A stretch of 64,000 bases of DNA from Panopea generosa (taxonomy: Eukaryota; Mollusca; Bivalvia; Adapedonta; Hiatellidae): NCBI GenBank assembly GCA_029582155.1, contig CM055898.1, positions 30,569,745 through 30,633,744 of the forward strand, given 5' to 3'. Shown in pieces: positions 37,400 through 47,802 of the stretch. Every line of letters starts with the position of its first letter. Position 1 is the stretch's first letter. The position numbers and the translations under genes were made by a program. Below the pieces are notes generated by a model that saw only the letters and a program-made list of their open reading frames with translations, was not told the origin of the DNA and did no database searches.

Positions 37400-37615
37400 T
37401 TGATTTAACCACACTTGTGATAATCATTCTCAAAACAGACGACCAGTTGATCTAACCACCATTTCCTGGGATCCTTGAACGTTCACGAGTACTCGAGTAT
37501 CATGTGACCATTTTCCCTACAAGTAACTACTAATTTTCTCACTTGATTCAACGGTGAGAAAGTTATTACAAAGAGACGCAGTGTCGTATATCGACCGTCA
37601 CGGAGACTGTGGACC
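37400..37615 (-). mobile_element. SINE family A, body and tail (minus strand)
   Basis: On the minus strand the order is AGTCTCCGTGACGG (37611 down), TTTCTCACCGTTGAATCAAG, AGTTACTTGTAGGG, ATGATACTCGAGTACTCG and AAGGATCCCAGGAAATGGTG. This is the same order as at 2.7 and 61.2 kb. The tRNA-like head is missing or beyond recognition. Confidence 0.7.
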
Positions 37616-37629
37616 GTTACTCAAATGAA

Positions 37630-37806
37630 CGTGTAACCATAAAGATATACAACTAATTAACGTGTAACCATAAATATATACAACTAATTAACGTGTAACC
37701 ATAAATATATACAACTTATTAACGTGTAACCATAAATATATACAACTAATTAATAACCATAAATATATACAACTAATTAACGTGTAACCATAAATATATA
37801 CAATTA
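37630..37806. repeat. 31-bp tandem repeat, about 6 copies
   Basis: CGTGTAACCATAAATATATA plus CAACTAATTAA repeats almost without change. One unit lacks the CGTG start. It directly follows the SINE. Confidence 0.93.
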
Positions 37807-37954
37807 ATTTTTTGTTCCTGACATTTCATGCATTTTCTAAAAAAAAATGTCAAAGCAATTTGCATTAAATAAGAAAGAACATATAGGTTATGTAAAATAA
37901 AGCCACGCTTAGTTTGTTGATGTCTAATAACTCTTAATACTGCTACTCAATAGC

Positions 37955-38194
37955 TTAACCCTTTACTCCATAGATACGCGTTTTCCCGCACCAATCACAG
38001 AAGGCCTTTGAAAACAGTGCAGGAAGAGTTCAGATTGCTCGTAACGAGCAATCTGAACACTTCCTACACTGTTTTCCACTCTGTCAGTTAATTGAACATA
38101 ATTCACCCAATAATTCAAAAGCCTTCTATATTAGGTGTCCAAAGACGTCTGTATTAGAGGTGTCAAAAGGTGTCTATATGAAATATAGGGTTAA
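37955..38194. mobile_element. piggyBac-type MITE with TTAA duplication
   Basis: TTAA at 37955-37958 and 38191-38194 flanks a 232-bp element that begins CCCTTTACTCCATAGA and ends TCTATATGAAATATAGGG, so the termini are inverted. TTAA target sites and ends starting CCC are the hallmarks of the piggyBac superfamily. Inside, 38011-38042 and 38044-38075 form an inverted repeat with 2 mismatches in 32 bp and a 1-base centre. Further out, AGAAGGCCTTTGA (37999) pairs with TCAAAAGCCTTCT (about 38116) beyond a small insertion in the right arm. No coding capacity, so it would need a transposase in trans. Confidence 0.8.
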
Positions 38195-39287
38195 CGGAGA
38201 TATTGGGAATACAAACGTGGCGGGTTAGCTGTACTGTTCAGTATACGAGTATTCTCATACGAAATATCGTTTTTTTTTTAGAAATTATCAATAGCCTTTA
38301 TTTATACATAATTATATATACACATTATTCCTGTTTGATTTAAAATATTTGGCAATAACCAGGGTATCACTGATTTATATCATGAACGTAGTGTAGATAA
38401 AATGTTGTATTGTGGGCCAGTCGCCTTTATGATAATTATATGAATAAACTATTGAATTGAAATGAATTTAACAACTAGAGACTTGACGTTAGTTTGGAAA
38501 ATATGATTTGTTTAATATAAAAAGATAATTTATTTTCTTAGCAATATTTTCTGTCACAACGAAAAAAAATATATGGAATTCAAATATATGTTCATACTTT
38601 TTGTCACAGATGACTGCAAATGTTCGAAATAGGATGACTGTTACCCAGTTTCCGGAGTTACGCCCATTTCCAAACTGGAAACAAAATAAAGGGTCTGTAT
38701 GCAGATATATAATTTCCAGAAAAAAGGTTGAGTGAACATTAATCAAAATGGCTGTGTGTCCCATTAAATACAAATGAAAAATATGTGTGTAGCACATATA
38801 TCAGCCGGTCTCTGACACGTAATGGACATATTAACATGGCAGACTGACCAAGTCCACATTTCTACTTCTCCAGTTTTGACATAAAACAAGGATAGCCGCG
38901 GAAGTATGCAACATAAAAGATGCACCGCGTTATATACTTATCCACACCGGATATAGCAGTGGAGAGTATCTGAGATGTTTTTTGCCGTTCTTCTATTTGC
39001 CGTTTCCAGTAATTCATTTTAGTTTACAATATATATAATTATAAATTATATGTACATGATACAACTCTATTTTTTTAAATTTAAACTGCAAAGAAATTTA
39101 TAATTTACATGGCATTGGGTTTAATTTATGTATAAAGCTCCTGATTTGACTATAAATATATGATAAATACTTAACCATCGAGAGATGTTTTGCCTGATGA
39201 ATGGGGTTTACCGACCTTTTCAGTCAACAATTTCATGTTATATATGGCATATCTAGTTTGTTTTGGTGGCGGAAGACATCAGAATGA
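38195..39287. other. No gene; possible LINE-type 3' tail near 38.4 kb
   Basis: At about 38395-38465 the sequence TGTGGGCCAGTCGCC followed by ATAAACTATTGAATTGAA looks like the polyadenylated 3' end of a retroposon, without coding sequence. A 102-codon minus frame at 38489-38797 is unrecognised. Confidence 0.35.
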
Positions 39288-40020
39288 ATCTGAGTAGAAC
39301 CAACGTCCTTCCGCAAGTAACTGGCAGCCTTTTGCCTGATGGGGATCGTAACATGACCGGTTGTGGTTGCCAACACTGTTTTGTGTTTTACTTCAATATT
39401 GTGTTGCGTATTGTATTATGACTTATTGGGAAACGAAAGCGTGCATGCGCACAGCTGTATCACCCATTCATTTATTTAAGGTTATAATATTATCACTCAT
39501 TTAGCTAATATCGTTGAAATTGTCGAAAAAGTTTATAACAGATAATGCTCACAGCTATACCGTTTATTCAGTTAATATCTTTGGAATTCTCGAAAAAGTT
39601 TATAATAGATAATGCTCACAGCTATACCGTTTATTCAGTTAATATCGTTGGAATTGTCGAAAAGATTTAAAACAGATAATGCTCACAGCTGTGTCGCTTA
39701 TTCAATTAATATTGTTGGAATTGTCGAAAAAGTTTATAAACGATAGTGCTCACAGCTGTATCGCTTACTCAGTTAAAATCGTTGGAATTGTCGAAAAAGT
39801 TTATAGCAGATAATGCTCACAGCTGTATCGCTTATTCAGTTGATTTCGTTGGAACTGTCGAAAGTGTATAATCGATAATGCTCACAGCTGTATCGCTTAT
39901 TCAGTTGATACCGTTGAAATTGTCGAGTAAAAAATATACTATTGATCAGCAAAAGTATTTTTGCCTGATGGGGGTCGTAACATGACTAGTTGCCGCTGCG
40001 AACATTACTTTTCGATTGAT
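39288..40020. repeat. 67-bp tandem repeat flanked by direct repeats
   Basis: GCTCACAGCT recurs at 39547, 39614, 39681, 39748, 39815 and 39880 (period 67, last 65). Each unit contains TTATTCAGTTAATATCGTTG and AATTGTCGAAAAAGTTTATA. Outside the array, TTTTGCCTGATGGGG, then TCGTAACATGAC and GTTGC, lies on both sides (39333-39370 and 39958-39995) in the same orientation. At 39301-39330 a short inverted match to the SINE core is present (TCCTTCCGCAAGTAACTG). Confidence 0.85.
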
Positions 40021-40344
40021 CAGTGTGCGAACTCGTTACGGTATCATTAAAAATCGTGCTCACAATTTAATTATATACAATTGTTAATACTACATATCAA
40101 TTAGTTTACTTTGTTATTCACTTTACCATTTTAACGCTTGCATTAATTACAAGCATAAATACGCATTTAAATATAGGTTACCTTGACCAGTCTTTCCTGT
40201 GATTAATTTCATTAAAAAAAACGAACATTTTCCTTTATGTAATTCTTGTGATATTAGTGGTTATTGTAAGATATCGTTTTCAGTGTTAGCTGGGTCCTTT
40301 TTTATATCTGAGCTTGCTATTTTACTACGATTGTGAAACAAGTT
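40021..40344. other. No recognisable feature
   Basis: AT-rich spacer. Confidence 0.5.
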
Positions 40345-40525
40345 CTTTCAAATTAGAACGTTGAAATCACACTCGAAGTCTTCGTGGGTAGAATCAGTAC
40401 TCAGTATATGTGGCTAAAGTGTCTTTCTCAAGGACACCACACATAGCCGTGGCGGAGGATCGAACTCTCGAACCTCCGATCATGGGCTCGATACTCTACC
40501 ACTGGACCAACTGCTCCGCTGGGCC
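40345..40525 (-). mobile_element. tRNA-derived SINE, family B (minus strand)
   Basis: On the minus strand the head has AGCAGTTGGTCCAGTGGTAG (A box) and GGAGGTTCGAGAGTTCGATC (B box), then GCCACGGCTATGTGTGGTG, TCCTTGAGAAAGACAC and an AT-rich 3' part with CACTCGAAGT inverted. Same family as 28675-28870 and 55573-55785. Confidence 0.75.
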
Positions 40526-41249
40526 TTGAATGATTGTATGATTTTAAGGTAGTTCGCGGTGTTTACATTTTAACATTCTTTACATCTGGCGTAAATTATC
40601 AAATTATCTATACATTTGTACTACGAAGTCTCGGGTTTTGTTTTAGTTTTTTTTTCATGGTACCACAGTTTCTCGTTAACAGCGCCTTCTAGTGGTATTG
40701 GTGACGGCACCCTGTGTCCACCTCACTGGGCAGTTCTGCCGAAATAGTGACGACACCCTGTGTCCGCCTCAGTTGTTATTAAACGCGAGGACACAATTAC
40801 CACAAAAACCACAACTATCAGAAGAATATCAACAATGGGGTCATCGCCTTCGGGAATTTGTTTTGGACAAGAGTTTGAATGAACCCTATAACGGGGTTTA
40901 CTACATTTTTGCGGTTTAGGGGTCAGATAGGGACCTGTCGCTTACTACGATACGAGATCATGTTTCGGTGATGTTCGTATAAAACCTTAACTACTAATGT
41001 GCTCGCTGCCCTGACTAAGATATCTGCTGATTGCTGAATATGTGATTGTCTGTGTGTCGGTTATTCGGGTTCTTGATTCCTGTTGTGGTCAGTTTGACAT
41101 AATTCATCCATCCCTGTGGTCATCATCTACTATCACTAGTGCCCTGACATATTGATGAAACGTGCAGTACGACTGATCGTTATTAATACTTGTACAGTCA
41201 TCAGTAGTAGAGATACATAAACAATAATGTAATTAGGCCGCTGTCCATG
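40526..41249. other. No gene; 25-bp direct repeat and a CTCF-like word
   Basis: GTGACGRCACCCTGTGTCCR, then CCTCA, occurs at 40700-40724 and 40747-40771. CGCCTTCTAGTGG (40683-40695) resembles the CTCF core motif. A 75-codon frame (40692-40919) runs through the repeats and has no recognised domain. Confidence 0.4.
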
Positions 41250-41525
41250 GGTGAATTAATGGTCCAGTGGTTAAGGCATTGAACTGCCAACCCAGGGATC
41301 GCAGGTTCCATTCTTATCTCCACCACCTAAAATACTTATCAGTATTCCGGATGGGACTTTAACAAAAATCGAGGTCCCATGTATCGGCTTGTTAAAGAAC
41401 TAGGGACGGTACAGAAGGGTTTGTATCTCTGCACTTAGAATCCTCCAAAAACTAAACTTATTTATACTTTTCTGGAGGCGTCTCCCATATGGGAAACCGT
41501 GGGAAACGATAAATAAAAGAATCAT
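41250..41525 (+). mobile_element. tRNA-derived SINE, family C
   Basis: The head has TGGTCCAGTGGTTAAGGC (A box) and GATCGCAGGTTCCATTC (decayed B box). The long body has GGGACTTTAACAAAAATCGA, GGTCCCATGTATCGGC and CTGCACTTAGAATCC, and the 3' end is AACGATAAATAAAAGAATCA then TCATC. The body has no match to families A or B in this window. Confidence 0.65.
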
Positions 41526-43584
41526 CATCAACCAAAATGCTCGTGAAATATCGATATCCTAGTTTGCATTTATCTCAGGAATACAAATCAACAATCTCAC
41601 TGTGCATTGGAATTCTCAATTACAATACGAGACCATACCCAACAAGTGTGTTTTAAATTGTTGAAGTATTTATAACTACACAATTTGAAAAACTGTTGTT
41701 TTGTTTAATACAATTTCGTTTTGCATGTTTCAAACATTATAAAACACCTAAGGTCACATTCACCTTATGTTTTATGTATAAGAAATCAGTTGCCAGTGAA
41801 ATCTGAATTATTAATTATATATAAACATGTGCTTAAACGAATACACTGTTTTACGTACACTTTTTCAAACCTCAATGGCATTACGTCATCGAGTTGAAAT
41901 TTAAGAATTGTAAAACGGAATTCGTAAGCTGTCATTACATTTTAAGAAATAAACTTTCTTACCGATAATTATGTCAAGTCTATCGACATTTTATTTTTTA
42001 AATTTGTTGATTTTAAAAAAAACATATCAAACATTGAATACATGGTACACTGTCGTCGTATTTTCTGCTTGATGAATTACACAAAGCTGTAAATAGAATA
42101 TAAATATATATTTAAAAATCGGTGACCCAAAAAAAAATGTAGCAAAGTTTGCTACACGCATGTACCTGAATAGAATGTGGGCCCATGTTTTTCTGAGACC
42201 CAATTATCAATCATTTATTAAATAACATATTGATTGTAGTAAAAATATTCGAATGAAACAAATTCCCAATACAGCATGTATCAATACAATACCTGCCCTC
42301 TTCTATTGTAATACAGCAACGTGGCACAGGCTACTGAGCAGACGGTTAAATCAACTTCCGGTTTCTTGTTCCACACATTGACTAAATATCTCTTTTTACA
42401 TTTCGAAATCGCTCTTTTTAAGATGAATGACTTCTAAATATTTTATTCAATAGATGAAACTATAAAAATGTATATAAAAAGCCTTGATATATATTTAGCA
42501 AGTCACTGATTAAAGAATGAGTATCAGTGAGTATCATGTAATTAAGTCACTGTCAGTATATAGTGGAAACAGTTATACATGTAAAACAAATGTTTCTGAA
42601 ATTCGTCCATTTTCTTAAATAAAATATTCTAGATGGTCAGTAATTGTATTTCGTTGTGTAAAAAGGTAAATTAAAGCAAAACTTCTTTAGTGACAATCTG
42701 AATTGGTGTTTGGTAAATAATAAAAGTCCACGTTGGGTAACTCTGTGCTGATTTGAAAAGCAATATTGAGTTATTTGCCTTTATCTGTACTTGACCGGTC
42801 AGAGTACGATTAGTTCATTAAAGTGGTTGCATGAAAATATGTCATGAATAAAGTTATATTACCATTGAAGCACCAAACACACACATGCACGGATGTACAC
42901 ATACACACGAACACAGACTCTCTTTTTTTGGTATCATGACTTATTTCCAAAGCGCATGCGCCTGTTGGTCAATAAATATACTTCACCCTTGATAATCGTC
43001 TGATCATGTCCCATTACCGCGTAAGTGATTACCCTACATGACTTCCGAACAATTAGTGAATTCTTCTATTGACGTGATGTCCTGAATTTAAAATATTCCA
43101 TTTCCCTTTCTCACGTGTACATTTTGATGAATTTGACTTTCGTAGCGGGAAGGGGTCCGCTTCAAAGGGGAAAATAAGCAGTGATTTAAAATTCATACGG
43201 AGATGAAAATTCGCACAAATGTATGATAATTATATACAATTAATCTACTTCGGATATGTTTCTTTGATAACCGATGTAGGAACGTCCAATTATAATTTCA
43301 TACGTTCTTAAGATGTTCTGCGAAACTCCCCGCTAGCATGGTGTCTTTGACCATTGGTCAGTAAAGAGCATTTAGCGGTTCACGACGACATCCTATCGAT
43401 AATTAGCATATTTGTGTGATAGGTACCGACATAACTTTCAAAGCCGGGTCTCTAATTGATTACACATTTCAATAAAACACACATATCGCAAATTGATCCA
43501 TGAAGGCAAATGGTTGTATCGGTTAGTCTACATGAATATTAATTTACTTATGCTCGATGGCGAAAAAAGAATTAAAGCTTATTT
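41526..43584. other. No gene recognised; unique-looking
   Basis: About 2 kb without tandem repeats or supported open frames. An NRF1-like palindrome GCGCATGCGC lies at 42953-42962, followed about 20 bp later by an AATAAATATA word. This is weak promoter-type evidence only. Confidence 0.4.
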
Positions 43585-43725
43585 GAACTGCTTTTGAGTC
43601 CGCTTTCTGGGTAGTAGCGATTGTGTTCTTTTTAGAGGCATTCGGTCGAGCTGGGAATCGAACCCGCAACATATTGCGTCAGTAGCCAACGCCCTAGCCT
43701 CTACACTACCACCCGCTTGGTTATA
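43585..43725 (-). mobile_element. tRNA-derived repeat, family D (minus strand)
   Basis: Minus strand: GGGTGGTAGTGTAGAGGC (A box), GTTGCGGGTTCGATTCCC (B box), AGCTCGACCGAATGCC, ending in AAGCGGACTCAAAAGCAG. The same order occurs at 44095-44222. The anticodon region does not fold into a normal arm. Confidence 0.65.
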
Positions 43726-44094
43726 TGTTGAAAGAAGGCTGACAACAAAACGTAGAAATTAATATGTTATATATGAAAATGTTATATTTAGTCAGTTGTA
43801 AACCCCATACCCCCGTGGAAATGAAAGTGCTAATGATAATGCTGATGATGATGATGTATACTTTTATATTGTTATGAATGAAGATGCGATGATAATGTCA
43901 CATGCTGAATGCTCATGATGGTGCTGCTGCTCTTACTGATGATGCCGATCAGATGTCGAAACTAACGTCTTTGATCATGATTACGAAAACAAGATGACGA
44001 TGCCCACGAAGATAGCGTGACTACTTATATTGCTGCTGCCGTTGTTGCTGTTGTTGCTGGTATTGTTTATACTAATTTACTTCAATTCGATTGT
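43726..44094. other. No gene; degenerate GATGATG and TGTTGC words
   Basis: Short interrupted trinucleotide tracts (ATGATGATG at about 43845, TTGCTGTTG at about 44045) between the two family D repeats. Confidence 0.5.
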
Positions 44095-44222
44095 ACAGAT
44101 AGCTCAGAGTTTATATAGACCGCCCTTGAGTCTGCTTAACTAATTCTTCCAGAAACATCGTGGCAACATGGGGATCGAACCCGCACCTTTGGCGAGAGAT
44201 CTGTCCACTTCACTATCGCCCT
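44095..44222 (-). mobile_element. tRNA-derived repeat, family D (minus strand), second copy
   Basis: Minus strand: AGGGCGATAGTGAAGTGGAC (A-box region), GTGCGGGTTCGATCCCC (B box), then TGGAAGAATTAGTTAAGCAG and ACTCAAGGGCGG. Parallels the copy at 43585-43725, about 500 bp away in the same orientation. Confidence 0.65.
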
Positions 44223-44697
44223 ACTTCATGCTGCTGATGATGATAATGATCATACTAATTCAATGAAAACGAATCTTAGTGCGAGGGGTAGTTTAGAGAT
44301 ACGCCTGGTGACCTGTTGAATAAACATTTATATCTGAGAGACAACAGCAATCAGGAGAGATTATGTGGTAAATCCCGCAGTGGTCATCTGCAGGTAACCA
44401 GAGCATGGTTATCAGGTCGGTGTTATTGGCACCGCGATATAATCGATAACGTAATCTGATTGAGGCAATATTCGGTTATCGATAAAAGATAACTGTCATT
44501 CGGGGAGATTATCGAGATTATCGGAAGTTTAAATGTCTGCCCACGATGTCAAGTTGTCACAGAAATAAACTTACAGGAAGATATTCAACAAAGTAGGTAT
44601 ACATTAAGAATGAAATCAGCACTGGTAAAATAATGTCCTCTGGGAGAAAGTCATTCCGACATATTCATAATATCCGCATGGCAAGCAGCGATTGATA
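44223..44697. other. Intergenic, includes a GATA-motif cluster
   Basis: Unique-looking sequence with no open frame. The dense GATAA/TTATC group is listed separately. Confidence 0.5.
44409..44522. promoter_or_regulatory. Cluster of seven GATA-type motifs
   Basis: TTATC or GATAA cores lie at 44409, 44445, 44476, 44481, 44488, 44509 and 44518. Two overlap as TTATCGATAA (44476-44485), and ATCGAT words also recur. Homotypic clusters of this kind can mark enhancers bound by GATA factors. The assignment rests on motif density alone. Confidence 0.3.
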
Positions 44698-45079
44698 TGA
44701 ATGAATGAATGAATGAATGAATGAATGAATGAATGAATGAATGAATGAATGAATGGATGGATGGATGGATGGATGGATGGATGGATGGATGGATGGATGG
44801 ATGGATGGATGGATGGATGGATGGATGGATGGATGGATGGATGGATGGATGGATGGATGGATGGATGGATGGATGGATGGACGGACGGACGGACGGACGG
44901 ACGGACGGGCGAGCGAGCGAGCGAGCGAGCGAACCGAAAGAACGAACGAACGAACGAACGAACGAACGAACGAACGAACGAACGAACGAACGAACGAACG
45001 AACGAACGAACGAACGAACGAACGAACGAACGAACGAACGAACGAACGAACGAACGAATGAATGAATGAATGAATGAAT
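44698..45079. repeat. Compound tetranucleotide microsatellite
   Basis: Blocks in order: TGAA (44698-44753), TGGA (44754-44880), CGGA (44881-44908), GCGA (44909-44932), AACG (44939-45056) and AATG (45057-45079). Each block differs from the next by one base of the repeat unit. Open frames in three phases (WMDG, TNER repeats) are artefacts. Confidence 0.98.
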
Positions 45080-46299
45080 ACTTTAAGTTTGTAATAATAA
45101 AATAATGATAGTGATATTGACTGACAAAAATATATGCACTTGGATCTGGATTAAGACGTAAACAACTAAAGCAAAAATATTTCTTTAAATTAAATTCCGT
45201 TTTGTCACATTTCTGTATTTAAAGACGATACAACGAGGTTAACAATACAAAACAAAACAACGTTGTTTTTTTATGAAAAATATCGCCATCTACCGGCCGA
45301 ATATGCTACTGACAACTCGGCATTTTTCGATGGCACGTTTTGTGTGGTATCGGTTTGTATTGTACACTTATCTCCATTTTCTTTTGGTCTGTAACTAATC
45401 TAATTCTGCGTTGTTATGGCTTAGTCGTTCTTTTTTGAATTTATTTTTTGGACCGTGAGAGTTGCACAAAAATGGCTGCAATGTGCATACACACGTTTGG
45501 ATGTTTGCAGATAACGTATCGAAGATCGGTGCGCGTGATACGCTTCTGCAATATTTGACAACTTTGTTGTAAGATGGGCTGATAAGATTTACTATCTTAA
45601 CAACATCTTAAGGACCTGTTTCTACGGGGCAGCGATATCCACTAATGAGGGGGCCGTGTTATACAATTCTCGCGGATCAACGTCAAAGAACAACAATCCA
45701 TCCTGGATATCGAAATGAGATCGAACAGTTTTATCGATTTTATTGAATGTTTTGACAGGTATTTGTTAACATCTTTATTTTTATTTTTTTTCTCCCGAGG
45801 GTGTTTCATTGTAATTTCACCCCGCGGGGGTAAATAATTGCAATTTATTACATCTTAAAGTCACAATTACGTAATTTAACGCAATCAACTGAAGAAAATT
45901 GATTGTAAATGTACCCACTGATGGAAAATGATGTTGGTTTTTTAATTGTTTATGCTAAAAGATGAAAGGACACCGTAATGATATGTTGAAAATCAACAAA
46001 CGTTAAATTGGATTTACTATACACTTGATTGTAATAATTGGGTTCGCATTGTAAATATGAGGAACTCAAGAATAAATGAAATTGTTTTTATTTGGGCTTT
46101 TAAAAAAGACAGTCGTTCATGTAAAAATTGGATTTATGATGTGATTGATTAATTTAAATGTCTCAACCTTGATTTTTTTTTGTAATATTTACATACTTTT
46201 CTCTAAAGATTTTTTTATACAAGATATAACAGCGTCTCAAATGAACAGTTACATTGTAGATTAGTCAAAAAGTCTGGATTTAGTGGGCGGTCGACAAAA
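45080..46299. other. No gene recognised
   Basis: AT-rich unique-looking sequence. CGCCATCTACCGG at 45284-45296 resembles a CTCF core with one mismatch. No supported open frame. Confidence 0.45.
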
Positions 46300-47215
46300 T
46301 AATGGTCGAAATAAGCTTAGAACGTATCGACCTTTTAAGTCCGATTATGGTGTTGAGTCATATTGTAAAGTCATCATATTGTAAAGTCATTTTATCCTTA
46401 AAACATAGGGCGGCATTTGCTAAGTTCAGATATGGGGTAACTCCCTTAAAAAATAGAAACAGGCCGATATGAAAATATACCTGAATATGAGCCTCTGTGT
46501 CTATTTTGTAAATGTGACGTTGAAACTGAAACACACGCACTATTAAAATGTAGACATTTTGTTGAAACGCGTGAAACAATGATTGATAAAACTACACTTT
46601 TATGTAACGATTTCAATGAATTATAAGATAATGAAATAATGGCATTTTTGTTTTCAAATCAAGAAATGATTAGAATGTGTGCCAAATCCTGTTTTAATAT
46701 ATTACAAAATCGAAATAAAATTTTATATAAATAATGTTATAATTCATTTCGATATATAAATCGTTTTAATACTATGACGAGAAGTCGCTGCTAATTAGTT
46801 CACTGTAGATCTGATCTACAGTGATATTCGATTTTTTAAATCATTTTTTAAGCTTTGAATAGCGGTTGTATTAGCAACACTTTTTCCCCTCACATTGTAA
46901 TCATATATCCTTTTAATAACATTTTAGACTATATGTCAAGATTAGCACTGGGCCTCTCTTTTTTTACTGTGTATATAGCCGTTAACACTTGTATTGTTTA
47001 ATAGATTGCGTTTAATATTATACATAATTATCAATAAACATGCAAATATATGAACGGATGTGTGATAAAATGTTAAAAACATGTTTTAATTATGGTCTCT
47101 TATAATTCTCTATATAGAATGACATGGTTGTTTGTTAGATGTAAGGATTGTTTTATACGATGCATATACTATGTATTAACCATGATGAAACTTAAATAAA
47201 GAATAAAACTATAAC
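46300..47215 (+). mobile_element. LINE 3' end: broken C-terminal ORF and 3' UTR
   Basis: Plus-strand reading gives NKLRTYRPFKSDYGVESYCK, then AAFAKFRYGVTPLK, then (after a +1/+2 shift in an A run near 46448) IETGRYENIPEYEPLCLFCK followed by CDVETETHALLKC, and finally MAFLFSNQEMIRMCAKSC and ILYK before a stop at 46732-46734. The RIETGRY-type motif followed by CxxCxC...H...C is typical of the region after the reverse transcriptase in many invertebrate LINEs. Breaks: a 17-bp tandem duplication (TCATATTGTAAAGTCA, near 46359-46390), the A-run frameshift, and an in-frame TAA at 46624. The 3' UTR carries a hairpin (46800-46810 with 46814-46824) and ends near AATAAAGAATAAAACTATAA at 47196. Everything upstream is missing, so it is 5'-truncated and inactive. 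Confidence 0.85.
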
Positions 47216-47469
47216 TGAACTTGATTTTGCATATGTAATTTACATTCTGCCTTAGTAACACTTTGTTATAGTGTCGTACTTTTATATAGAAAAAAAACTT
47301 TATTTAACTATTCTAGGTATAGTTAAAATATTTTGGCGAATTATATATAACATCAGGTCGTGAAGGTGTTTTTGTTGAATAATATGTAGTATGAAATGAA
47401 AATGGTATTGATTTGTATGTTTGAGAAATGAGTTAACAGCACATCTCTTTCCTGGGATACTGGAAGATC

Positions 47470-47690
47470 AATTTCGTAAGTTCGAATACCCATTCTGGCA
47501 CAATTTCCGTATACAATATTGTTTATCATTATGATTTGTCTCGCACTGCTGCTTCAAGTGGAAAAGTGTATCAGTTACTTGCGGAGTTGGATGTGCTTGA
47601 ATACTGGTTAGTAGTTAACCTTCCTGGATTCCAGAGAATAGCGGTTAGGTTAACTAAACTTGTATTGTCCCTCGATGGCTTAATATTCAA
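47470..47690 (+). mobile_element. SINE family A copy
   Basis: Begins with a decayed B box (AAGTTCGAATACCCATTCTG), then TTTCCGTATACAAT, TGCTTCAAGTGGAAAAGTG, CAGTTACTTGCGGAGTTGG, GTGCTTGAATACTGGTT and CCTTCCTGGATTCCAG, then TAGCGGTTAGGTTAAC. The A-box half of the head is not recognisable. Confidence 0.7.
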
Positions 47691-47779
47691 ACAAACATAC
47701 ACACGTTTAACGTAATATGTGTATCAAGACTATGACATGTATGTCCATCTTATAGGAAAACACTCCCTTCATAAGATGG

Positions 47780-47802
47780 ATATATATATATATATATAGT
47801 TC
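47780..47802. repeat. Short (TA)n run
   Basis: Ten TA units. Confidence 0.9.

Noticed and set aside
40692..40919. 75-codon gene
   Set aside because: The first third consists of a 25-bp direct repeat, and no domain, splice structure or start context supports it.
43630..43715. Functional tRNA gene on the minus strand
   Set aside because: Box spacing is too long and the stems do not pair; a second copy with the same extra body lies at 44.1 kb, so it is a retroposed repeat.
44745..45069. WMDG/TNER repeat protein in three plus-strand frames
   Set aside because: Tetranucleotide repeat; all three frames are open, so no coding signal is present.
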